Below the pieces are notes generated by a model. The model saw nothing but the letters and a program-made list of their open reading frames with translations, had not been told where the DNA came from and searched no databases. DNA of 7,326 nt. Origin: Sutterella parvirubra YIT 11816. Its GTDB lineage: Bacteria; Pseudomonadota; Gammaproteobacteria; Burkholderiales; Burkholderiaceae_F. Below, in pieces: positions 1-6,446 of the stretch (positions are counted from its first letter, which is position 1; each line of letters starts with the position of its first letter). A program made the position numbers and the translations under genes. Location of the stretch: positions 4,801 through 12,126 of the forward strand of contig NZ_JH604984.1 in assembly GCF_000250875.1 (NCBI RefSeq). Direction: 5' to 3'.

Positions 1-104
1 CTCACGGCCGAGGTGGTGCGGTGCACTTCTTCGGCGGCCGCCGGCATGTTGAGCGTGCGGGCGAGCGCGAGGAAGATCTGGAGGTCGGTGAGGTCGTAAC
101 GCAT
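1..104 (-). CDS. LysR-family transcriptional regulator, N-terminal fragment (cut by window edge)
   Basis: Reading the minus strand from the ATG at 104-102 gives 34 codons that run off the window without a stop. The translation begins MRYDLTDLQIFLALARTLNM and continues PAAAEEVHRTTSAV. This is the typical start of a LysR winged helix-turn-helix domain: a 'DL..L..FLA.A...N...AAE..H.T.SAVS' pattern, with the second part forming the first half of the recognition region. LysR proteins are cytoplasmic DNA-binding regulators of about 300 residues that often control a divergent neighbour. The divergent neighbour here is the AlkZ-related gene starting at 299, but nothing in the sequence proves regulation. 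No Shine-Dalgarno is visible before the ATG; the upstream stretch is pyrimidine-rich on this strand. The effector domain lies outside the window, so the ligand cannot be guessed. Confidence 0.8.
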   Translation of the reverse strand, partial: MRYDLTDLQIFLALARTLNMPAAAEEVHRTTSAV

Positions 105-298
105 GGCGCGGAGAAACGGAGGAAAGGGGGTCGGGCTGTCGGACGGGAGGCTCGATTGTAAGCCTACGGACCCGCTGACCGATGCGCTCGGGCCGCATCG
201 GAGAGCCTTCGCATCCCGCCCGTTCGGCGCATACTTGTGGAGAAACCTCCGAAATCCGACCGCCAGAGTCCGCCCGCACCAACCGCCCGCACCATACC
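105..298. promoter_or_regulatory. Divergent intergenic region between the LysR gene and the AlkZ-related gene
   Basis: This 194-bp gap separates two outward-reading genes and should hold both promoters. I see no convincing -35/-10 pair. A small inverted repeat GGAG-aaac-CTCC lies near 239-250. Open frames cross the region on the plus strand, but the reading upstream of 299 (from an ATG at 182) looks like random high-GC translation and not protein. The assignment rests on position only. Confidence 0.3.
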
Positions 299-1291
299 AT
301 GCCCACCAACGTCCAACTCCCCGCCGTGATGCCCGCACCCCTTCCGCCCGGCCTCGTCCCGAAGCCGGGTTCGATCCCGAGAACGTCACCTGCGATGATC
401 CGGGGGCTGGTGCGCGAGATCGGGCTCCTGCCCTTCCACTCGACCCCGATCGAAGGCTTCTCGGTGCGGGAACTCTGCCGCCCCGAGGTCTTTCAGATCA
501 ACGACCAGATCACCAACCCCTGGTATTGGAGGGAAGAGATTCTCGCCGAGGACGTCGTCTACGGGCAGTTCTTCGACGGGAAGTTGGGCTTCATCCGGAA
601 GGACGTGTTCCCCCTGGTGGTCGCCCTGAAGCGCGGCCGACGCACGGCGGACGAGTTGGTCGACGCGGGGCTGATCGACGAGCGCGCCCACACCGTGGAC
701 CGATCTATCCCCGCGGGCGAAGGCATGGACGTGGACGCGATCCGCGACATGCTTCCCGAAGGCTTCAAGGGCGTCGCGACCGCCGCCACCATGCTCCAGA
801 ACACCGCGCTCTGGTGCGTCACCGACTTTCAGCAGCGGCGCAACAAGCGGGGCGAACCCTACGGGTGGCCGCTCTGCGTCTTCGGGCGGCCTGAAGAACA
901 CGGGTTTCTCGACCTCGACGACGTTCCCGAAGGCGAGGAGGCCGTGCGGGAGGCCTTGGTGAAGTTGACGGCCATGGTGCGGCGGGTCGTGCCGGACGTG
1001 ACGGAGGAGGATGTCCTCCGGATGCTCCGGCCGCGCGTCAAGGGTGAGCGCAAGGCGAAGACGGCCAAGACGCCCAAGACCCGGCAGGCCATTTGGGTGA
1101 GCCAAGCCGCTGAGCCCGACGGCGGCGCTGAGGGCGGTGACGCCGCCCGGAAGAAGGGAAAAGCGGTGAAGACCGTCAAGACTGCCGCGAAGTCGAGAAA
1201 GAGTTTGGTCGACCCCATCGACCCGAAGGATCCGGTGATGGCGGACGCGTTGGCGCGTCACGCCGTCGACGGGATGGTGATCGGGGAATAG
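299..1291 (+). CDS. AlkZ-related protein with lysine-rich C-terminal tail
   Basis: From the ATG at 299 the product is 330 residues. From memory of the family, the core (about residues 33-190) matches proteins labelled 'AlkZ-related'. It has NPWYWR at 73-78, YGQFF at 88-92 followed by KLGFIR, a stretch resembling a small winged-helix segment around 120-160, and the strongly conserved KRGEPYGW at 173-180. The name reflects distant similarity to AlkZ/YcaQ-type DNA glycosylases; the biochemical role of these single-domain members is not established to my knowledge. After residue about 225 the protein turns basic and low-complexity (KAKTAKTPKT at 232-241, then a Lys/Ala/Thr run near 265-281), like a histone-H1-type tail. 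That suggests nucleic-acid contact. The first 32 residues are Pro-rich and not family-like, so the ATG at 395 (Met33, MIRGLVREIGLLPF) is a credible alternative start. Neither start has a clear Shine-Dalgarno. The gene is convergent with the acetyltransferase that follows. Confidence 0.6.
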   Translation: MPTNVQLPAVMPAPLPPGLVPKPGSIPRTSPAMIRGLVREIGLLPFHSTPIEGFSVRELCRPEVFQINDQITNPWYWREEILAEDVVYGQFFDGKLGFIRKDVFPLVVALKRGRRTADELVDAGLIDERAHTVDRSIPAGEGMDVDAIRDMLPEGFKGVATAATMLQNTALWCVTDFQQRRNKRGEPYGWPLCVFGRPEEHGFLDLDDVPEGEEAVREALVKLTAMVRRVVPDVTEEDVLRMLRPRVKGERKAKTAKTPKTRQAIWVSQAAEPDGGAEGGDAARKKGKAVKTVKTAAKSRKSLVDPIDPKDPVMADALARHAVDGMVIGE

Positions 1292-1298
1292 GCGGAGA

Positions 1299-1326
1299 GG
1301 CTTTGGGCCTTTCCTTCTTTCGGTCT
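1299..1326 (+). terminator. Possible weak terminator in the convergent gap
   Basis: Between the stop of the AlkZ-related gene (1291) and the convergent stop of the acetyltransferase (1336) lies a short hairpin, roughly GAGGC-tttgg-GCCTT, followed by a pyrimidine-rich stretch with scattered T triplets. The stem is only 4-5 bp, so termination here is a guess helped by location. Confidence 0.25.
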
Positions 1327-1335
1327 TTCAGCCCA

Positions 1336-1848
1336 TCACCCCAGCGCAAGCGAGAGCGTCGGGTAAGGGAGGCCGCAGCCGTCCTTCTCGTTCCGGCCCG
1401 TCACGACGAAGCCGAAATGGTCGTAAAAGCCCCGGGCCTGGTCGTTCGCTTCGTTGACTTCCGTCTTCGTAACGCCCGCCTCGATCGCGGTGCGCAGAAG
1501 CCTGCCGCCCACACCCATCCCGCGCGCGTCCGCGTCGACGAAGAGCATCTCCAGGGCGTCCGCCGCGATGCCGGCGAAACCGAGCACCCGGCCCTCGGCT
1601 TCGGCGACGTACATCACGGGCACCACCCGGAAGGCTTCCGGCACGAACCGCGCGAAGAAGTCGAGATCCTCGGGCGCGACGAAGCCGTGCGTCGCGTCGA
1701 CGCTCGAGCGCCAGACGCGGGCGAGTTGGGCGATGAGTTCGGGCGGGCGCTCCGCGGTGTCAAGACGCCGGATCGTGAGCGCGGGGAAGTGCGGAGTCGG
1801 GGAGGAAGAGGCGGGGCCGGAGGAGGTCGTCGGGGTCGCGGAGGTCAT
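1336..1848 (-). CDS. GNAT-family N-acetyltransferase, YjaB-like
   Basis: The product from the ATG at 1848-1846 is 170 residues. The longer frame reaching back to 1998 adds about 50 residues with no family character, so the later start is preferred. The sequence closely follows E. coli YjaB, an acetyl-CoA-dependent N-acetyltransferase reported to act on protein lysines. It has W-R-SSVDATHGF at about 46-56, MLFVDADARGMGVGGRLL at 101-118 (acetyl-CoA pyrophosphate-binding motif A with RGMGVG), VNEAND at 131-136, and FYDHFGFVVTGR at 141-152 with a conserved Tyr, ending PYPTLSLALG. The N-terminal 20 or so residues are a Ser/Thr/Pro-rich extension beyond the usual YjaB start. A start nearer the FPALTIRRL segment would fit the family better, but no ATG is present there. 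It is probably cytoplasmic, and its substrate cannot be read from sequence. It lies 134 bp downstream of the small membrane protein on the same strand. Confidence 0.85.
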   Translation of the reverse strand: MTSATPTTSSGPASSSPTPHFPALTIRRLDTAERPPELIAQLARVWRSSVDATHGFVAPEDLDFFARFVPEAFRVVPVMYVAEAEGRVLGFAGIAADALEMLFVDADARGMGVGGRLLRTAIEAGVTKTEVNEANDQARGFYDHFGFVVTGRNEKDGCGLPYPTLSLALG

Positions 1849-1918
1849 GCTGGGGCGGCTTCTTGGCAAAGCCGGAGATTCGAGCGTGGGTGTTTGGGGA
1901 AACTGTCCAGAATGATGC

Positions 1919-1930
1919 CCGACCGGTCGG
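1919..1930. repeat. Perfect 12-bp palindrome CCGACCGGTCGG
   Basis: The 12-mer CCGACCGGTCGG is its own reverse complement and lies between the small membrane protein gene (ending 1983) and the acetyltransferase start (1848), both on the minus strand. It has no T tract after it on either strand, so it is not a standard terminator. It could be an operator or simply chance in GC-rich DNA. Confidence 0.3.
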
Positions 1931-1982
1931 CCCGGGCGCAATACGCCGAAAGTCGACCGGGGAGCGTCCGGAAGTCGCCGAC

Positions 1983-2269
1983 TCAAAGCCGCACCCACAC
2001 CGCCGTCCCGAAGATCAGCACGAGCCCGATGACGAGGAAGATTTTTGCGTGACCGGATGGTTGCCGTCCAACCAGAAGAACTTCAGGAAGTCCTGCGGGA
2101 GCTTTTCGGTAAAGAGCCCCGCCATGACGAAGGTGACGCCGAGGCTCACCTGCACGTGATATTCCTTCGGGATGAGGAGGAGATCCTTCACGCCCGCCGA
2201 GATGAACATCAGCACGATCATGATGCCGAGGAAGAGCATGAGGTTGTGGATGATCCGGAGAGGATTCAT
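1983..2269 (-). CDS. Small three-helix membrane protein, frame broken at an A5 run
   Basis: From the ATG at 2269-2267, which has GGAG seven bases upstream, frame 0 gives 84 residues and stops at 2015. It has two hydrophobic helices, about residues 6-33 (HNLMLFLGIMIVLMFISAG) and 39-54, then a motif LPQDFLKFFWLDGNHPVTQK. The frame-0 tail is an unlikely run SSSSSGSC. Directly after the A5 run (plus-strand T5 at 2042-2046) the -1 frame instead encodes IFLVIGLVLIFGTAVWVRL and stops at 1983. That is a clean third membrane helix. Joining the two yields 95 residues, with three helices and a basic-aromatic C-terminus. A single missing A would explain it; programmed -1 slippage is possible but unproven. 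I do not recognise the family. The protein is probably in the inner membrane. The coordinates given cover the joined reading. Confidence 0.55.
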
Positions 2270-2589
2270 GAGGGGGCTCCAAGACAGGAAAGGCGGAAGA
2301 GGTCAAGGGAGGCCCGGCATGGCCCTCCGCGGGCGTCAACCTTCACCACATACCCAAGGCTACACCGTCCTGCCGAGACGCGTCCGGGGTGCCCGGGGTC
2401 CGGATTCCCGAACGCTCCATAAACGTCGCCTCGACACATGGGGACGGCAGGCGGTGACGACATGCGTCATGCAGCGTCGCAGGCCTCGGTAAAGTGGTCG
2501 AAAACCGTCGACGACACCCGCGCCCCACCGACCACCCCAAGCAACCTCCAACCCCTCAAGACACCCTTCATCTGAAGGCCCCGCGCACC
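2270..2589. promoter_or_regulatory. Divergent intergenic region between the small membrane protein and the RloB-like gene
   Basis: This 320-bp stretch has no credible gene: short frames on both strands lack any protein-like pattern. It should carry the promoters for the leftward small membrane protein and the rightward RloB-like gene. I see no clear -35/-10 pair. A short inverted repeat GACG-acatg-CGTC lies near 2457-2469. No tandem repeat or RNA gene is apparent. Confidence 0.3.
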
Positions 2590-3634
2590 ATGCCCCCGAT
2601 CCCCGCCACGCCGAAGCCCAGCACGTTCCTGAAACCCTTCCCCCTGCGGCCCGAAGGCCGCGTTCTCATCCTCGTCGAGGGTGAGGTGACGGAGGTGAAG
2701 TACCTGCGGACCTTCATGCGGCACTTCGGGATCGACGAGCGGCTCTGCGCGGTCGTGCGGCCGAACAAGTGCTCCCCGATGGGGCTCGTCCAGACGGCGG
2801 ACCAGACGCCAAAACCAAAAGGCCCCCTTCACGGAGGCCTGGCTCGTTTTCGACGTCGACCATCACACGACCTTCAACGAGGCCGTGCGGCAGTCGAAGA
2901 ACCACCCCTTCATCCATCTGATCGTCTCGAAGCCCTGCATCGAATACTGGTTTCTGCACCTCTGCGGGATCGAGCACCGGGAAGCGTTTTCCGAAAAGGG
3001 CGCGATGATCGGGAAGCCCGTGACGACGGTGGAGTACCTCACGAACGGGCGCATCCGCGAAACCGTGGTGACGCATTACGAGGCGGTGAATCCGACCGAC
3101 CTCTGCGTCAGGGCCGCGACCCAGGCGATCGGGTTCAGCCCGAAGAAGATGATGTTCCCTGAGAAGCTCTTTGAGGGGAGCCGGTTGGGCGACGCCTTCC
3201 TCACGGACTTCCCCGTCAGGGAGAAGCAGGATGGCGCGGAGTGCTGGACCCTCATCCCGGTGCTCCTTCTGCGGCTCCTGCTCCTGAAATACGACCCCGC
3301 CGCCGCGGTGCTGACGCTCCGGACCGGGAAGCGCCCCGACCGGGTGACGGGCGAAGAGTCCGGGCTCGCCCGGGCGCTCCTTGAGATGGTGAAGGACGGG
3401 GCGCAGAGCGATACCGCCCAACCCGCACAACCCGCTCACCCCACTGATTCCGCGCCCGCCGTCCCGGCCTTTCCGGTCTTCCCGGTCTTTCCTCCGGACG
3501 CCGCCAACGTCCCCGAGACTGCCGGCGCGGGGATTGAAGCCTCCCGCCCGATGACGGACGCCGGCCCGCACTTCGTCGTGGGAAGGCCGGTGCCGGTGCG
3601 GAAGTGGAAGGCCGGGAAGCCCAAGGCCTCCTGA
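2590..3634 (+). pseudogene. RloB-family (TOPRIM-like) protein, interrupted by a single frameshift
   Basis: Two consecutive frames encode halves of one RloB-domain protein. The first, from the ATG at 2590, contains RVLILVEGEVTEVKYL (residues 24-39), the acidic nucleotide- or metal-binding start of RloB/TOPRIM-like folds (Glu30, Glu32). It then runs into nonsense after about 2820. The second frame picks up FTEAWLVFDVDHHTTFNEAV, with the typical DxD (Asp88, Asp90 in the repaired protein), and SKPCIEYWFLHL (113-124), which matches the RloB 'NPCFELWLLLH' motif. Deleting one base near 2811-2827 (an A4...A4...C5 stretch) restores a 347-residue product, normal for the family apart from a Pro/Ala-rich tail. 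RloB proteins occur in restriction loci and in AbiL-type abortive infection systems with an AAA ATPase partner; none is next to it here. If the break is real, the downstream fragment could only start at a GTG (2885), which would lose the first acidic motif. The break could also be a sequencing error. No Shine-Dalgarno precedes 2590. Confidence 0.75.
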
Positions 3635-3841
3635 GCGGGCCCCGCAAGCCTCCCTCAGCTCCGAATCCGTCCCGAACCTGGCCCGCAGCCACGACATTTA
3701 TCTGAGTTTCGAGGGCGTTCCGGCGGGGCGATCTCGGGCATACTGTTTCTTCGACCACGCTGACCGGAAGCAGGACTGAAGGAGACTCGAATCCGACCTG
3801 ATGCAGGCCGGCAGTTCCAACCAACCCCGAGACCCACCGCC
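3635..3841 (+). promoter_or_regulatory. Intergenic region upstream of the sulfoxide reductase gene
   Basis: This 207-bp gap separates the RloB-like gene from the molybdoenzyme on the same strand, so the reductase probably has its own promoter here. A TACTGT at 3741-3746 is a passable -10, but its -35 (TTCCGG, 17 bp upstream) is poor. The in-frame sequence just upstream of 3842 has no twin-arginine motif, so no Tat signal has been missed by choosing that start. Confidence 0.25.
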
Positions 3842-6217
3842 ATGACCATCACCGCCACCCACTGGGGCGTCGTCGACGCCCGGATCGAAGTGGGCCGCCT
3901 CAAGCTCGCCCCCTGGAAGGGCGACCTCGATCCTTCGCCCAACCTGGAGCGCATCGCCCGCACGGCCGACGCCCCCTCGCGCACGACGGTGTGCGCGGTG
4001 CGGCGCGGCTGGCTCGAAGGCCGCAGGAACGGCGCCGACGTGAAGGGGCGCCTGCGCGGCCGGGACGAATGGGTGCCGCTCTCCTGGGACGAAGCGTTGA
4101 CGCTCGCCGCGGACGCGATCCGCGAGACCTATGCGACGGCCGGTTCCGACGCGGTTTGGGGGAACAGCTACGGTTGGATGTCGCCCGGGATCGTGCACTC
4201 GGCGGTGAATCTCAACAGGAGGCTCCTGAGGCTTTTGGGCGGCTTCGTCGAAGCCGAGAACAGCTACTCCACGGGTGCGATCGCGAAGATCCTTCCCGAG
4301 ATCGTCGGGATGTCGGACCCGCGGTCGACCGACTGGTCCGTGGTGCTCGGGCACACGGACGAAATCGTCCTCTGGGGCGCGAACCCCCTCGTCACGAACG
4401 ACATCGACTGGGTGACGACGATTCACGCCGGCCGCCGGGCCTTGAAGGACTTCGCGGTCTCGGGGCGGCGGATCACGTCGGTGAACCCCATCGCGACGGA
4501 GTCGGCGGCGGAACTCCATGCCGAGACGGTGGCGCTTCGCCCGGGGACGGACGCGGCGCTGGTGTTCGGGATCATCGCGGTGCTGATCAAAGACGGGAAA
4601 GTCGACTTCGACTTTTTGAAGACCCACGTCGTCGGTTGGGAGCGGGTGGTCGAGCGCATCGAAGCGGGCTTCAATGAAGAGACCGCCGCGGCCATCACCG
4701 GCGTCCCCGCGGAGACGATCCGCGCGTTGGCGCGCCGGTGGTCGTCCGGGCGCACGATGATCATGGGCGGCTGGGGCCCGCAGCGCTCGATCGAGGGCGA
4801 GAACGGCCCGTGGTCGATCTGGACCCTGGCGGCCTTTTTGGGACAGATCGGTCTTCCGGGCTGCGGCATCGGCACCAACTACCATTACAGCGACGGCGGC
4901 GTGCCGCCCTCCGCCGCGGCGGACCTCCCCGGCATTCCCTCGCGTCCGGCGCCCCTCGCGAATCTCCCCTGGGCGCACCGCCCGAGGCGCACCACCACGA
5001 CCGTCCCTGTGGCGAGCGTGACGGACGTCCTTCTCACGCCCAATGCCCCCTCCCAGTTTCACGGCCGGACGGTGGAGACGCAGCCGATGGAGCTCGTCAT
5101 GTGGGCGGGCGGCAATCCCTTCACGCATCAGCCGGACCTCAAACGCCTCGCGGAAGCCTTCCGCCGCATGAAGACCGTCATCGTCGCGGACACGCACTGG
5201 ACGCCGGCAGCAAGGATGGCGGACATCGTCTTCCCGGCGGCGTCACTCTTCGAGCGGCGCGACCTCACCTCGATCGGGTCGTATTCCAACCTCGGCGTCG
5301 CCGTGATCGAACCCGTGCGCGCGCCCCAGGGGGACGCCCGTCCCGACTACGAGATCTTCGCCGCTCTTGCCGAGAGGATTCACCCGTCGGTGGGCGCGGC
5401 CTTCACCGAGGGGCTCGACGCCGAGGGGTGGATCGAGCGCCTCTGGGCGGCCGCGCGCCGTGAGAACGCCCCCCGCGGGATCGACGCCCCCACGCTCGAC
5501 GAGCTCCGTGCGATGGGCGTGTGGCTCTGTCCGAAACCGTGGGATGCGAAGCCCTTCGTCGCGTTCGAAGCCTTCCGCAGGGACCCGGAGGCGGCGCCGC
5601 TGCGGACGCCCACCGGGAAGATCGAACTCGTGAGCGGGAGGTTGGAGAAGCTTCGTGCCGAGGGCTTGACGAACCTCCCTTGGGGCGGCGACGGCCGCTG
5701 GATGAAGGGGGACGAGTGCGCCCCGGACGAATTGGTGCTCCTTGCCACCAAGTCCCCGAAGCGGCTTCACAGTCAGTTGGAGGCGGCGGAAGACGATGCG
5801 GCGGACATCGTTGGGGGCGTCCCGGTGCCGGGTGTTGCCCGGCCGGTGCCTGAACCCGAACCCGCGGAACTTCATCCCGAGGACGCCGCGGTGCGCGGAC
5901 TTCGCGAAGGGGACCTCTGCGTGGTGGAAAACGACCGCGGGGCGCTGCTTGCCCGCGTGAAGCTCAATCCCGGGAACGCCCGCGGGACCGTACGCCTCGG
6001 GCACGGCGGCTGGGTGCGGTGGCGTACGCGGAAGCCGGAGGCCGGGGAGGGCGCGCATGATGCTCTTGACGCTCACGACGCCCACGATCACGAAGCGCTC
6101 GATCTGCGCGGGCAGGCGAACGTTCTGACTTCCGACGAGCCCACCTCGGACTTCGCCCGCGGGAACGTCGCGTCGGGCTGGCGCGTGCGGGTGAGGAAGG
6201 CGGCCGAAGGCAGCTGA
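3842..6217 (+). CDS. bisC: Molybdopterin oxidoreductase, biotin/methionine sulfoxide reductase type (BisC-like)
   Basis: This 791-residue protein belongs to the DMSO reductase family. It opens with THWGVVDARIEVGRL and GDLDPSPN, the BisC/TorA-type N-terminus without the Cys cluster that binds [4Fe-4S] in NapA- and FdhF-type members. SYGWMSPG at 109-116 is the segment that carries the molybdenum-ligand serine (Ser109 by alignment from memory). Further marks are MGGWGPQRS at 308-316, MWAGGNPF at 420-427, IVFPAASLFERRDLTS, KSPKRLHSQLE at 637-647, and NVLTSDEPTS at 760-769 in the C-terminal cofactor-binding domain. The length fits E. coli BisC (about 780). There is no signal peptide or twin-arginine motif, so it should be cytoplasmic. 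There it would reduce biotin sulfoxide or free methionine sulfoxide using a bis-MGD cofactor. TMAO/DMSO reductase relatives are usually periplasmic, which argues for BisC. An Ala/Asp/His-rich insertion lies at 738-751. No Shine-Dalgarno is evident. The gene ends before a strong terminator, and no haem or chaperone partner is adjacent. Confidence 0.9.
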   Translation: MTITATHWGVVDARIEVGRLKLAPWKGDLDPSPNLERIARTADAPSRTTVCAVRRGWLEGRRNGADVKGRLRGRDEWVPLSWDEALTLAADAIRETYATAGSDAVWGNSYGWMSPGIVHSAVNLNRRLLRLLGGFVEAENSYSTGAIAKILPEIVGMSDPRSTDWSVVLGHTDEIVLWGANPLVTNDIDWVTTIHAGRRALKDFAVSGRRITSVNPIATESAAELHAETVALRPGTDAALVFGIIAVLIKDGKVDFDFLKTHVVGWERVVERIEAGFNEETAAAITGVPAETIRALARRWSSGRTMIMGGWGPQRSIEGENGPWSIWTLAAFLGQIGLPGCGIGTNYHYSDGGVPPSAAADLPGIPSRPAPLANLPWAHRPRRTTTTVPVASVTDVLLTPNAPSQFHGRTVETQPMELVMWAGGNPFTHQPDLKRLAEAFRRMKTVIVADTHWTPAARMADIVFPAASLFERRDLTSIGSYSNLGVAVIEPVRAPQGDARPDYEIFAALAERIHPSVGAAFTEGLDAEGWIERLWAAARRENAPRGIDAPTLDELRAMGVWLCPKPWDAKPFVAFEAFRRDPEAAPLRTPTGKIELVSGRLEKLRAEGLTNLPWGGDGRWMKGDECAPDELVLLATKSPKRLHSQLEAAEDDAADIVGGVPVPGVARPVPEPEPAELHPEDAAVRGLREGDLCVVENDRGALLARVKLNPGNARGTVRLGHGGWVRWRTRKPEAGEGAHDALDAHDAHDHEALDLRGQANVLTSDEPTSDFARGNVASGWRVRVRKAAEGS

Positions 6218-6299
6218 CGCCCGGCGTTGAGGGGCAGGGCCGCGGGATCCGACCCTCCAGCAAAGCCTCTCAAGGCAAATCCGACAAGCCCGCCAATGC

Positions 6300-6331
6300 A
6301 AAGGCCGACCGGACGGATCCGGTCGGCCTTT
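6300..6331 (+). terminator. Strong rho-independent terminator after the BisC-like gene
   Basis: A perfect inverted repeat begins AAAGGCCGACCGG and closes with CCGGTCGGCCTTT around the short loop ACGGAT, whose outer A-T can also pair. This gives a stem of 13-14 bp. The T run at 6329-6333 follows on the plus strand, so it ends transcription from the reductase gene 82 bp upstream. On the opposite strand it is followed by only three T residues, so any role for the convergent TetR gene would be weaker. Confidence 0.9.
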
Positions 6332-6377
6332 TTGAACTTTTGAACCCTTTCGGCCCTGCGGGCCCCAACCCTTCGTC

Positions 6378-6423
6378 GGAGCCCTGGAGCAGGACTCCCC
6401 GCAGGACTTCCCGCAGGGGCTCC
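6378..6423. repeat. 12-bp tandem repeat inside an imperfect inverted repeat
   Basis: GCAGGACTCCCC (6389-6400) is followed at once by GCAGGACTTCCC (6401-6412) and a degenerate third copy GCAGGGGCTCC. The flanks GGAGCCCTG (6378-6386) and CAGGGGCTCC (6414-6423) pair with one bulge, placing the repeat in a hairpin loop. It lies in the convergent gap between the reductase and the TetR gene. It has no T tract, so a terminator role for the TetR gene is unsupported. A smaller hairpin GGCCC-tgc-GGGCC sits at 6352-6364. Confidence 0.45.
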
Positions 6424-6446
6424 AAAGGCGGCTTCAAGGGCGGCGG

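Noticed and set aside
103..894. 263-residue plus-strand frame overlapping the AlkZ-related gene
   Set aside because: Arg/Pro-rich random-like translation in the wrong frame; the family motifs lie in the frame starting at 299.
1303..2052. 249-residue plus-strand frame opposite the acetyltransferase
   Set aside because: Antisense shadow; the YjaB-like motifs are all on the minus strand.
2494..2589. N-terminal extension of the RloB-like frame from an ATG at 2494
   Set aside because: The added 32 residues are Pro/His/Arg-rich with no RloB character, and the ATG at 2590 lies closer to the conserved start.
2714..3697. 327-residue open frame on the minus strand over the RloB-like gene
   Set aside because: Low-complexity Arg/Gly/His composition with no motif; the plus strand carries the recognisable RloB motifs.
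1983..3841. A complete AbiL/RloAB-type defence system
   Set aside because: Only the RloB half is present; no AAA ATPase motifs (Walker A/B) are readable in any neighbouring gene in the window.
3842..3920. Possible Tat-exported TorA/TorZ-type reductase
   Set aside because: No twin-arginine signal or hydrophobic leader is found at the start or in the in-frame upstream sequence.
3698..5197. 499-residue open frame on the minus strand
   Set aside because: It lies antisense to the BisC-like gene, is rich in Arg/His/Pro/Gly without domain pattern, and is a shadow of GC-rich codon bias.
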